A stretch of 30,565 nucleotides of DNA from the NCBI GenBank assembly GCA_039649115.1, contig JBBWZQ010000185.1:1-30565 (forward strand). Reading direction: 5' to 3'. The DNA comes from DATEJJ01 sp039649115. GTDB lineage: Bacteria > Actinomycetota > Actinomycetes > Mycobacteriales > Micromonosporaceae. Below are positions 8,226 through 15,370 of the stretch, piece by piece. Position 1 is the stretch's first letter. Each line of letters opens with the position of its first letter. The notes under the pieces were generated by a model, which was not told where the DNA came from, did not search any database, and saw only the letters and a list, made by a program, of their open reading frames with translations. A program made the position numbers and the translations under genes.

Positions 8226-8927
8226 CTATTTCAAGGTAGGCGGCAGGTGCGCGCAGAGCGCGCGCGGAAAGTCCGGTGCCACGGCGAGTACGGCGCGGCA
8301 GCCGCCCTCCGCCGTCCGCGCGACGACCCGCCATCCGGGCGCCGTGAAGCGCAGGAAATACCGGCTCACCGACGGCGGCGCCGAGCAGCCCGGGCGCCCG
8401 CCCGCGCCGCAGGCCGTGCTGTTGACATCGAGCGTGAGCACCAGCCAGGCCTGGTCGCAGTGCGCGATGTTCCGGGCGCTGTTGCGCGGCACGTCGAGGC
8501 CGTTGACGGCGGCCAGCACCCAGGTCGTGTCACAGTGGTCGGCCGGCGGCGCGCAGCCGAGGACCGGATCGCAGCGCCGGTAGCGCGGCCCGTCCGGCGC
8601 CCAGGCCTGCTGGTTGAGCACGACCACGCGGTCGCCGACCGGCCCCGGAGCCCGCAGCGTCGCCACACCCGGCGCCGCCGCCGGGCAGCCCCCGACAACC
8701 CCGCTCCGCGCCGACTCGAACACGACGTTGGCGTAGATGCTTCGGTTCTCCTCCGTGTACTGGTCGACTCGCGGGGCCCGTGCGCAGTCCGGGTGCCCGG
8801 CGGGCAGGCTGACGTCGATCAGCAGGGTCCGCGCGTCGGAGCCGCGCCGCACCCCGGTCACGTCCGCCGCGTATGCCGTCCAGGTCGCCGGGCCGCCCGG
8901 CCGGCCACCGGCGCAGCCGGCCAGCAT
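8226..8927 (-). CDS. Cysteine-rich putative exported lipoprotein, 5' end possibly frameshifted
   Basis: A protein of unknown function; 233 residues from the ATG at 8927. It has about a dozen cysteines (for example RRCDPVLGCAPPADHCD and TACGAGGRPGC), which fits a disulfide-bonded exported protein. The visible ATG leaves only MLAGC before the lipid-type Cys, too short for a signal. The same frame reads upstream as RCPTRKATGAALAVLMLAGC, a good lipoprotein signal, yet has no in-frame start. A GTG at 8970 preceded by GGGGGAGG would join this frame if one base were removed from the G-run at 8965-8967 (plus strand). So either a one-base indel or sequencing error lies there, or an unusual start is used. 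No catalytic motif was recognised. Confidence 0.7.
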   Translation of the reverse strand: MLAGCAGGRPGGPATWTAYAADVTGVRRGSDARTLLIDVSLPAGHPDCARAPRVDQYTEENRSIYANVVFESARSGVVGGCPAAAPGVATLRAPGPVGDRVVVLNQQAWAPDGPRYRRCDPVLGCAPPADHCDTTWVLAAVNGLDVPRNSARNIAHCDQAWLVLTLDVNSTACGAGGRPGCSAPPSVSRYFLRFTAPGWRVVARTAEGGCRAVLAVAPDFPRALCAHLPPTLK

Positions 8928-8979
8928 CAGGACGGCCAGCGCGGCGCCGGTCGCCTTTCTCGTCGGGCACCTCCCCCGC

Positions 8980-9105
8980 TCAGTGGGCGGCCAGCAGGTC
9001 CGCCTCCCGCTGGGTAGACAACTCTACGGCCAGCGGAGGTTCGCCGCGCTCACGATCCCGCGCAAGCACCCGCGCCGCGGTCCGCACCAGCGGCGTCGAC
9101 GGCAT
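8980..9105 (-). CDS. Possible small ORF or gene remnant upstream of the cysteine-rich lipoprotein gene
   Basis: A 41-residue reading frame from an ATG at 9105, beginning MPSTPLVRTAARVLARDRE and ending EADLLAAH. Its TGA (8980-8982) is followed at once by GGGGGAGG and the GTG at 8970, the layout of a coupled gene pair. The frame stays open upstream, with an in-frame GTG at 9171 giving 63 residues, and the composition looks more protein-like than nearby shadows. No family was recognised. It may be a real small protein or the tail of a decayed gene. Confidence 0.25.
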   Translation of the reverse strand: MPSTPLVRTAARVLARDRERGEPPLAVELSTQREADLLAAH

Positions 9106-9215
9106 GCCCGGCGCCCGGGAAGAGGTCCGGCCGCGGCTGAACACCGTCACGTCGTCGCCGGCCGCCACCACGTCCGAACCTGGCCGGTGGCGGCCGTGAT
9201 CATGCCCGAGAAGAG

Positions 9216-9261
9216 ATCTTGGCGGCAAAGGCACCGGAACCGGTGCTTTTCTCGCCAAGAT
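9216..9261 (-). terminator. Strong 46-nt hairpin downstream of the ABC exporter operon
   Basis: Arms of 21 nt (9216-9236 and 9241-9261) pair with a single C/C mismatch and two G-T pairs around a 4-nt GAAC loop. The outer part is ATCTTGGCG against CGCCAAGAT and the inner part is CACCG against CGGTG. It lies about 100 bp past the permease stop on the transcribed strand and so is the likely operon terminator. There is no T-run, as in many actinobacterial terminators. Confidence 0.7.
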
Positions 9262-9311
9262 TGGGAACTGGCGCCCGGATCCGGCCCACCGGACCAGGCC
9301 AGGGCCCCGGC

Positions 9312-9356
9312 CCCGCTGGCCCCGGTCCCGCTGGCCCCGGTCCCGCTGGCCCCGGT
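9312..9356. repeat. Three perfect tandem copies of a 15-bp unit
   Basis: CCCGCTGGCCCCGGT occurs three times without mismatch at 9312-9326, 9327-9341 and 9342-9356. It ends 3 bp from the TAG stop of the permease gene (9360-9362). The unit is a multiple of three. Read in the permease frame beyond its stop, it would encode TGASG three times, and the frame stays open for about 71 codons to 9147. Confidence 0.9.
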
Positions 9357-9359
9357 CCG

Positions 9360-11999
9360 CTACAGGTCGCGCAGTACCGTCACCGGCGGGCGCCGGGCCG
9401 CCACCGTGGTCGCCGCTCCCGCGGCAGCCAGGCAGGCGACCCCCAGGGCGGTGACCGCGGCGAGGTACGGCCACGGCACGGCCAGCCGGTCCGGCGGCGG
9501 GTCGAACACTCCCGTCAGGATGGTCACGAGAGTCTTGGACAGCACCGCACCGAGTACCCCGCCGAGCAGCAGACCCGCGACGCCGACCATGGCGACCTCG
9601 GCCCACACCAGGCTCGCCAGTTGGCGCGGGCGGGCGCCCAGCGCGGCGGCGAGCGCGAAGGTGCGGCGGCGCTCCGCGAAGCCGAGTGCCAGCAGCAGTC
9701 CCGCGGTCGCCGCGGTGAGGGCGAGGGCGAAGCCGAGTTCCACGCCGGTGAGCGTGGACAGGTCCACCGCGGACAGGCTGGAGCCGACGATCCGGCGGGC
9801 GGACTCGATGTCGGTGATCCGGGTGGCGCTGCCCAGCCGGTCCCGGAGCCGACCGGCCACTGTGGACGGACTGGCCCCGTTCGTCGACACCAGCAGCGTC
9901 ACGGGTGCGTTGTCGCCGAGCTGCTGTGACAGGTACGCGGCGTTGGCGACCAGGAAGCTGTCGGTCGGCGCGGTCGGGAACTCGTGCACGATCCCGGCGT
10001 AGTGGAACGGCACGGTGATGGTCGTGCCGGTACGCGCGTCGGGCAGCCGCAGCCGGAGCAGGTCGCCGGGGGTGAGCTGGAAGTCCTTCACCGTCTCCGC
10101 GCTGACCAGCACGGCGTCGGGCCGGCCGGCCAGCCGGCGCAGCAACTGCTGGGCCGTGCCGCCGCTGAAGTAGCTGTCCTGCAGGGCGACGTGGCCGGCG
10201 ATCTGGTCGGCCCGGATGCCGTACATGTCCTGCAGGTCGGGGCCCACGTAGGCGAACCGGTGCTGGACCGGCTCGGCCGACCGGACGCCGGGCACCGCGC
10301 GCACCGTCCCGGCCTGGCTGGCCGGCACGGTGAGCGTCACGTCCGCACCGTTGGTCAGCTGTGCGTCGATCTCGGCCTGGTGCCGGTACGTGGCGGCGAA
10401 GATCGAGGTGGAGGCGGCGAAGGCGGCGGCCAGCGCGATGAACACGACGGTGCGGGAGGCCTGCCGGTACCCGCGGGACAGCGTGGCGGCGACGGTGCCG
10501 GACAGCGTGCCGGCCACCGGTCGCAGCGTCCAGCTGGTCAGCCGCCGGGCCCGGGTCAGGAGCAGGGCGGACAGCCGCCAGGCCAGCAGGGCACCGCCCG
10601 CCCAGAGCAGCGCGGGTCCGAGGAAGGCCCAGTAGTTGACCGAGATGGTCGGCACGCCTTCGGGTGCCAGCACCAGCTGGTACCCGTTGCGACCGGTGAT
10701 CCAGAGCATCGCCGCGGCGCCGAGCAGCAGCCACCCGTCCAGCCCGTACCGCAGCCACGCCGGTGAACGGCGCTGGGCTCCGACGATCCGGCGGGCGCCG
10801 GCGACCGTGGTCTGGGAGAGGTCGCGGTAGGCGGGTACGAGCACGGTCAGGGCCGCGACCAGCAGCCCCGCGAGGCCGGCGACGACCGCCCAGCCCGCGC
10901 CGACCCCCGACCAGATGGGGGTACCGAAGCCGAAGCGCGCGATGGCGGCCGCGATGGCGAGCCCGAGTACCGCGCCGCCGCCGCCCACCACGACCGCCTC
11001 GGCGGCGGCCAGGCGCAGCAGGTGCCGGGGAGCCGCGCCGCGGGCCCGCAGCAGGGCCTGCTCGCGGCGCCGGCGGGTGGCTCCGGACGCGGTGACGGCG
11101 GCCGTGAGCAGCGCGGCGACCACGGCGCCGGGCAGGCCGAGGAACAGGAACAGGATGTCCGCGTACCGGGCGTCCGACCGGGCGTCGGCCAGCACCTTGC
11201 CGAGGTTGTCGCCGACCAGGCCCGCGCCGGCCAGGGTGACCGCGAGGTGGTTGGCCGACGAGCTGACCTGGGTGTACGCGGCGGCCGGGTCGGCCGGCAG
11301 GTCGTGCCGGATCCGGGTGTGCAGCTGGGTGCGTACCAGGTCGGGCCGCTGCCCGGCCAGCGGGTCGAACACCTGGTGCCAGGTCGCGGCCGGCAGCAGC
11401 AGCACGTTGTCCGGCGGCGCCTGCGGCTGCGCCCCGACCGGCGCGCCCACCTTCTGGAACAGGGTGTCGATCGCGGGCAGGTCGACGATGCCGGCCACCG
11501 TGACGGTGGCGTCGGGCAGGCCGGTCCGCCCGATCACGACCTGGGTACCTGGTGCCGCGTGCAGGTTGGCCGCGGTCTGCTGGGCGAGCAGCACGCCGCT
11601 CGGCGCACCGGACAGCCCCCGCAGTTCGCCTGGGTACGCGCCGGCGTACCCGTCCGGCAGGCCGAGCACCTGCGCGGTACCGGTGGTCAGCGTGGTCCCG
11701 TCCACAGTGGACGAGAGCCGGGTGCTCGTCGCGTACCCCACCGCAAGCGCGGTGACCACGTGCGGGTCGGCGCGCACCGCGGCCTGTACCGCGGACAGGT
11801 CGGCGCCCGGCTGGACCTCGACCTGCCAGTCCACGGGGACCCGCTGGACCGACCGCTGCGTCATGGTGGCCTTGGCGGTCGCGAGGAAGACGCCGAGCGA
11901 GGCGAGCAGGGCCACCGCGATGGTGATCCCGCCGGCGATCGCGGCGAGCCGGGCGGCGCGGTGCCGGAGCAGCCCGGCGATCCAACCGAGGGTCAGCAT
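9360..11999 (-). CDS. FtsX/MacB-type ABC transporter permease
   Basis: An 879-residue membrane protein with two FtsX-like permease cores. There is a membrane anchor at about 15-40 (AAIAGGITIAVALLASLGVFL), a large extracytoplasmic domain, then clusters of spans near 290-330, 335-410, 445-500, and a second half with LSRGYRQASRTVVFIALAAAFA, another external domain, and three C-terminal spans. TLTGVELGFALALTAATAGLLLALG and ALGARPRQLASLVWAE are typical FtsX core pieces. The ATG at 11999 (MLTLGWIAGL) is preferred over one at 12038 because it overlaps the ATPase stop by 7 bp and starts directly before the anchor. With two ATPases upstream it forms a MacB/LolCDE-like mechanotransmission transporter acting on a lipoprotein, peptide or drug. 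The substrate is unknown. Confidence 0.93.
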   Translation of the reverse strand: MLTLGWIAGLLRHRAARLAAIAGGITIAVALLASLGVFLATAKATMTQRSVQRVPVDWQVEVQPGADLSAVQAAVRADPHVVTALAVGYATSTRLSSTVDGTTLTTGTAQVLGLPDGYAGAYPGELRGLSGAPSGVLLAQQTAANLHAAPGTQVVIGRTGLPDATVTVAGIVDLPAIDTLFQKVGAPVGAQPQAPPDNVLLLPAATWHQVFDPLAGQRPDLVRTQLHTRIRHDLPADPAAAYTQVSSSANHLAVTLAGAGLVGDNLGKVLADARSDARYADILFLFLGLPGAVVAALLTAAVTASGATRRRREQALLRARGAAPRHLLRLAAAEAVVVGGGGAVLGLAIAAAIARFGFGTPIWSGVGAGWAVVAGLAGLLVAALTVLVPAYRDLSQTTVAGARRIVGAQRRSPAWLRYGLDGWLLLGAAAMLWITGRNGYQLVLAPEGVPTISVNYWAFLGPALLWAGGALLAWRLSALLLTRARRLTSWTLRPVAGTLSGTVAATLSRGYRQASRTVVFIALAAAFAASTSIFAATYRHQAEIDAQLTNGADVTLTVPASQAGTVRAVPGVRSAEPVQHRFAYVGPDLQDMYGIRADQIAGHVALQDSYFSGGTAQQLLRRLAGRPDAVLVSAETVKDFQLTPGDLLRLRLPDARTGTTITVPFHYAGIVHEFPTAPTDSFLVANAAYLSQQLGDNAPVTLLVSTNGASPSTVAGRLRDRLGSATRITDIESARRIVGSSLSAVDLSTLTGVELGFALALTAATAGLLLALGFAERRRTFALAAALGARPRQLASLVWAEVAMVGVAGLLLGGVLGAVLSKTLVTILTGVFDPPPDRLAVPWPYLAAVTALGVACLAAAGAATTVAARRPPVTVLRDL

Positions 12000-12661
12000 G
12001 GCAACCGCTCCCTGATCCGGCCGTCGTCCATGATCCACCGGCTGGGCAGCTGGTCGGCCACCCGGGTGTCGTGGGTCGCGATCACCAGGCCGGCGCCCAG
12101 CGCGTCGGCCGCGGCCAGCAGCAGGCGGACCACCTCGTCGCGGTGCGCCGCGTCCAGTTGCGCGGTCGGCTCGTCGGCCAGGATCAGCCGGGGCGAGCTG
12201 GCCAGCACCCGGGCCACGGCGACCCGCTGGGCCTGCCCGCCGGACAGCTCCTCGGGCAGCTTGCCGGCCAGGTCGGCGACGCCGGCCTCGGCCAGCGCGG
12301 CCAGCGCTCGGCGCCGGGACTCGGCCACCTCGCCGCCGGCGAGCAGCAGGGGAAGCGCCACGTTCTCGGCGGCGTCCAGCGGCGGCAGCAGGCTCGGGCC
12401 CTGGAAGACCAGGCCGATCAGTCCGGGCCGGCCGGACGGGCTGCCGCCCAGGGCCGGCCAGTCCAGCGTGCCACCGGTCGGCCGGTCGAGGCCGGCGAGC
12501 AGGTGCAGCAGCGTGGACTTGCCCGACCCGGAGCGGCCCGTCAGGGCCACCCGGTCGGTCGGGCCGACCGCGCAGCTCACCGAGTGCACTGCCACCACCG
12601 CGGTCCGGCCCTGCCCGTACGTGCGGCTGAGCTCCACGGCGTGGACGAGGTCCTCACTCAC
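11993..12661 (-). CDS. ABC transporter ATP-binding protein, MacB/LolD-like (second of two)
   Basis: A 222-residue ATPase. Walker A is GRSGSGKST (42-50), the signature LSGGQAQRVAVARVLA starts near 139, Walker B is LILADEPTAQLD (159-170), and the switch His is in VIATHDTR. The GTG at 12661 (VSEDLVHAVELS) is chosen because it overlaps the preceding ATPase stop by 8 bp. It overlaps the permease by 7 bp. With the other ATPase it gives two different nucleotide-binding subunits for one double-length permease, so a heterodimeric ATPase is likely. Confidence 0.93.
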   Translation of the reverse strand: MSEDLVHAVELSRTYGQGRTAVVAVHSVSCAVGPTDRVALTGRSGSGKSTLLHLLAGLDRPTGGTLDWPALGGSPSGRPGLIGLVFQGPSLLPPLDAAENVALPLLLAGGEVAESRRRALAALAEAGVADLAGKLPEELSGGQAQRVAVARVLASSPRLILADEPTAQLDAAHRDEVVRLLLAAADALGAGLVIATHDTRVADQLPSRWIMDDGRIRERLPC

Positions 12662-13319
12662 CGGCCAGCCGCCCGTCGACCAGTTCCAGGGTCCGGTCGG
12701 CGACCGCCGGTACCGCCGCGCTGTGCGAGGCCACCAGCACGGCACCGCCGCGGCGGGCCCGGTCCTGGAGCAGATCCAGCACGCTGACCTCGGTGCTGTC
12801 GTCGAGCTCGCCGGTCGGCTCGTCGGCCAGCAGCACCGGAGGCTCCGCGGCCAGCGCCACCGCCAGCCCGGCGCGGGCCGCCTCACCGCCGGACAGGGTG
12901 GCGACCGCCGCACCGGCCCGGTGGCTCAGGCCCAGATCGGCGAGCAGCTTGTCGCGGTACGCGCGGTCGACCCGCCCGGCGAGCCGCTGCCCGAGATCGA
13001 TGTTCTGCCGCACGGACAGGTGGGCGACGAGGTTGTCGGACTGGAACAGCATGCCGATCCCCCGGGCCCGCATCGCCGCCCGCTGGGGCTCCGGCCGGTG
13101 GCTCAGCCGCACCCCGCCGACGCGTACCTGGCCGCCGTCCGGCTCGTCGAGGCCGGCGAGGCAGGCCAGCAGGGTCGACTTGCCGGAGCCGGACGGGCCG
13201 ACGATCGCGACCAACTCGCCGCCGGCCACTTCGAGGCTGACGCCGCGTAAGGCCAGGGTCTCCTCGTCGCCGCTGCGGTAGAACCGGTACAGCTCGATCG
13301 CCTCGATCGCGGCGCTCAC
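12654..13319 (-). CDS. ABC transporter ATP-binding protein, MacB/LolD-like (first of two)
   Basis: A 221-residue ATPase. Walker A is GPSGSGKST (41-49), the C-loop is LSGGEAARAGLAVALA (142-157), Walker B is VLLADEPTGELD (162-173), and VLVASHSAAV carries the switch His. The C-loop lacks the usual QQR after LSGGE, a modest change also possible in related actinobacterial transporters. The GTG at 13319 is chosen because it overlaps the lipoprotein stop as GTGA (4 bp); an upstream ATG at 13355 would add residues encoded inside that gene. It is the second gene of the lipoprotein-ATPase-ATPase-permease operon. Confidence 0.92.
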   Translation of the reverse strand: MSAAIEAIELYRFYRSGDEETLALRGVSLEVAGGELVAIVGPSGSGKSTLLACLAGLDEPDGGQVRVGGVRLSHRPEPQRAAMRARGIGMLFQSDNLVAHLSVRQNIDLGQRLAGRVDRAYRDKLLADLGLSHRAGAAVATLSGGEAARAGLAVALAAEPPVLLADEPTGELDDSTEVSVLDLLQDRARRGGAVLVASHSAAVPAVADRTLELVDGRLAGE

Positions 13320-13927
13320 CCGAGCCACCGGAACGAGTCGGTGACGGTACGCCACGGATCGACGTTGTCGGCGCCGACCGGGCCGGACAGTGTCACCACG
13401 ACCTCGGTACCCGCGCGCCAGAACTCGTAGCGCTCGACCGCGTCCGGTACCACCTTGTTCGTCACCGGGTCGACCGCGCTGTCCGCCTTGTAGGTGATCA
13501 CCACGGCATCGCCCGCCCTGCGGTGCACCGTCGAGACCTTCAGCAGCGAGAAGTTCCGGGCCGCCGCCTGGAGGGGCGGCACCTCGCCGGCCCGCGCGCC
13601 GGCCACCGTCGGCGCGGCGGCCGCGGGGACGGTCTCCAGCCGCACCGAGTTGAGCTTGTCGGTGAAGACGTAGGTCTTGCCCTCCGTCGACTTGGCCCAG
13701 CCCTCAGGCACCTTGATCTCGAACTTCCCCTGCGGGTACTGGAACGCGACAAAGGCGATGTTGTCCGGGATGTCCCCGACCGGATTGGTCTCGACCGGTT
13801 GTGGCGCACCGCTGGCCGGCGGCGAGTCCTTGGTCTCGCCCTTCTCGGACGAGCCGCAGCCGGACAGGGCCGCACCCGCGGCCACCAGGGCGATGGCCAG
13901 CACGAGCACGGAACGGCGATGACGCAT
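13316..13927 (-). CDS. Exporter-operon lipoprotein, function unknown
   Basis: A 203-residue lipoprotein. The signal runs MRHRRSVLVLAIALVAAG to LSGC with the lipid Cys at residue 24. A short charged, Pro-rich linker follows, then a small domain (about 55-203) with YPQGKFEIKVPEGWAK and a C-terminal DPWRTVTDSFRW, reminiscent of the PsbP/LpqN-like fold; that comparison is weak. It leads the operon and overlaps the first ATPase by 4 bp. It could act as an extracytoplasmic partner, sensor or chaperone of the FtsX-type transporter. It is divergent from the histidine kinase, with which it shares a 105-bp promoter region. Confidence 0.85.
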   Translation of the reverse strand: MRHRRSVLVLAIALVAAGAALSGCGSSEKGETKDSPPASGAPQPVETNPVGDIPDNIAFVAFQYPQGKFEIKVPEGWAKSTEGKTYVFTDKLNSVRLETVPAAAAPTVAGARAGEVPPLQAAARNFSLLKVSTVHRRAGDAVVITYKADSAVDPVTNKVVPDAVERYEFWRAGTEVVVTLSGPVGADNVDPWRTVTDSFRWLG

Positions 13928-13954
13928 GAGTACCCCCTCGATCGGTCCCTCTGA

Positions 13955-13999
13955 CGCTAGGAGAGACCTGGTTAGCGGCGGCTCCGCGGCGGGTTAGCG
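13955..13999. promoter_or_regulatory. Candidate response-regulator sites in the divergent promoter
   Basis: Between the lipoprotein (start 13927) and the kinase gene (start 14033), TTAGCG occurs twice in direct orientation at 13972-13977 and 13994-13999, 22 bp apart, about two helical turns. An inverted near-copy, CGCTAG, is at 13955-13960. OmpR-type regulators bind such direct repeats. This is a candidate site by which the adjacent regulator would control the exporter and the kinase. Confidence 0.4.
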
Positions 14000-14032
14000 T
14001 CGTACTTACCTTCGGACGGGCACCATGACTGG

Positions 14033-15370
14033 GTGAGAAAACCCCGCAGCCGACCGCTGCGCCGCCGCGTCCTGACCTCGATCGTGGGCCTGGCCGCGCT
14101 CGCCGTCGCCCTGTTCGCGGTACCGCTGGGATACGCGCAGGCCGACGGGTACCACAACCAGTCCGTCACCGACCTGCAACGCGAGGCGACCCGGGTGGCG
14201 GCGACCGTGTCCGACTCCTTCGGCACGGACCGCAGCACCGTCACCCTGCCGGCTGACCTGCCGCGCGGGCTGTCCGCCGGCGTGTACCGGATCGACGGCA
14301 CCCGCATCGCGCTGGCCGGACCGGCCCATTCGGCGCTCGCCGCGGCGGCCGTGGACGGGCACCTCCACGACCGGGTCGAGGCGGGCGACCTCGCGGTGTC
14401 CGCGCCGGTGCCGTCGGACGGCGGCGTGACCCTCGCCGTCCGGGTGGGCCAGCCCGACCGGGAACTGAAGCAGCGCACGCTGCGGGCCTGGGCGCTGATG
14501 CTGCTGCTCGCGGCGGCCGTGGTCGGCGCCGCCGCGGTGCTGGCCCGGTGGCAGGCCGCCCAGATCGCCCGGCCGCTGGAGCAGCTCACCGCGAACGCGC
14601 GGGCGCTGGGCGCCGGCGACTTCACGATCGGGGCCGGCCGGTCGGGCATCGACGAGGCCGACGCCGCCGGTGTCGCGCTGGAGGCGACCGCGCGGCGGCT
14701 GGGCAGCCTGCTGGCCCGCGAGCGCGCGTTCAGCGCCGACGTGTCGCACCAACTGCGCACCCCGTTGACCGCGCTGCTGCTCGGCCTGGAGTCCGACCTG
14801 GGCCGGCCCGACGCCGACCTGCGCGCGAGCGCCGAGCGCACGCTGCGCCGGGCCGAGCAGCTGCGCACCATCGTCGACGACCTGCTGGGCCTGGCCCGCG
14901 ACACGCACCCCGACAGCGGGCCGCTGGACGTCGCCGGGCTGCTCGACGAGGTGCGGGACCGGTGGCACGGGCCGTTCGCCGACGAGGGCCGCCGGCTCAC
15001 CCTGACCCCGCTGCCCGAGCTCCCGCCCGTCACGGCCAGCGCCGCCGCGGTCCGGCAGATCGTGGACGTACTGCTGGACAACGCGCTGCGGCACGGCTCG
15101 GGTACCGCGACGGTGGCGGTGACCGATGTCGGCACCGGTGTCTCGATCGAGGTCGGCGACGAGGGGCCGGGCATCGCGGATCCGGAGCAGGCGTTCGTGC
15201 GGCGCGGCCACGGGCCGGGGCACGGCATCGGGCTCGCGCTCGCCCGTACCCTCGCCGAGGCCGAGGGCGGCCGGCTCGTGGTACGGCGCGCCGCACCCGC
15301 CCCGGTCCTGAGCCTGCTGCTGCCGGCCGAGCCCGATCAGGACCCCGCCGCCGACGTCTCGTACCGGTAG
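14033..15370 (+). CDS. Sensor histidine kinase
   Basis: A 445-residue membrane kinase. Two membrane spans (about 13-35 and 151-171) enclose a roughly 115-residue extracytoplasmic sensor domain. HAMP follows (about 172-228), then the HisKA dimerisation helix with phospho-acceptor H239 in FSADVSHQLRTPLTAL, and an HATPase_c domain with N-box DNALRHG (349-355), G1 DEGPG (376-380) and G2 GHGIGLALA (396-404). The GTG at 14033 precedes a basic N-terminus (RKPRSRPLRRR) and hydrophobic span. It is divergent from the ABC exporter operon and converges with the response regulator gene, their coding ends overlapping by 34 bp. The sensed signal is unknown; an envelope stress or antimicrobial signal is plausible from context. 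Confidence 0.95.
   Translation: MRKPRSRPLRRRVLTSIVGLAALAVALFAVPLGYAQADGYHNQSVTDLQREATRVAATVSDSFGTDRSTVTLPADLPRGLSAGVYRIDGTRIALAGPAHSALAAAAVDGHLHDRVEAGDLAVSAPVPSDGGVTLAVRVGQPDRELKQRTLRAWALMLLLAAAVVGAAAVLARWQAAQIARPLEQLTANARALGAGDFTIGAGRSGIDEADAAGVALEATARRLGSLLARERAFSADVSHQLRTPLTALLLGLESDLGRPDADLRASAERTLRRAEQLRTIVDDLLGLARDTHPDSGPLDVAGLLDEVRDRWHGPFADEGRRLTLTPLPELPPVTASAAAVRQIVDVLLDNALRHGSGTATVAVTDVGTGVSIEVGDEGPGIADPEQAFVRRGHGPGHGIGLALARTLAEAEGGRLVVRRAAPAPVLSLLLPAEPDQDPAADVSYR

Larger units (their letters stand above)
8971..9359. other. 389-bp gap without a confirmed gene
   Basis: The gap lies between the cysteine-rich lipoprotein gene and the end of the FtsX-type permease gene, both minus strand. 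It holds, from the permease side, three 15-bp tandem repeats (9312-9356), a strong 46-nt hairpin (9216-9261), and a possible short ORF ending at 8980 directly before the ribosome binding site of the next gene. Nothing else was recognised. Confidence 0.6.

Noticed and set aside
9312..9356. CRISPR-like array
   Set aside because: The three 15-bp units are contiguous without spacers, so this is a simple tandem repeat.
8980..11985. Very long open frame (about 1000 codons) on the minus strand over the permease gene
   Set aside because: It is Arg/Gly/Pro-rich out-of-frame translation of a GC-rich gene; the FtsX-type frame has clear membrane spans and family motifs. Only the part beyond 9171 was kept as a weak candidate.
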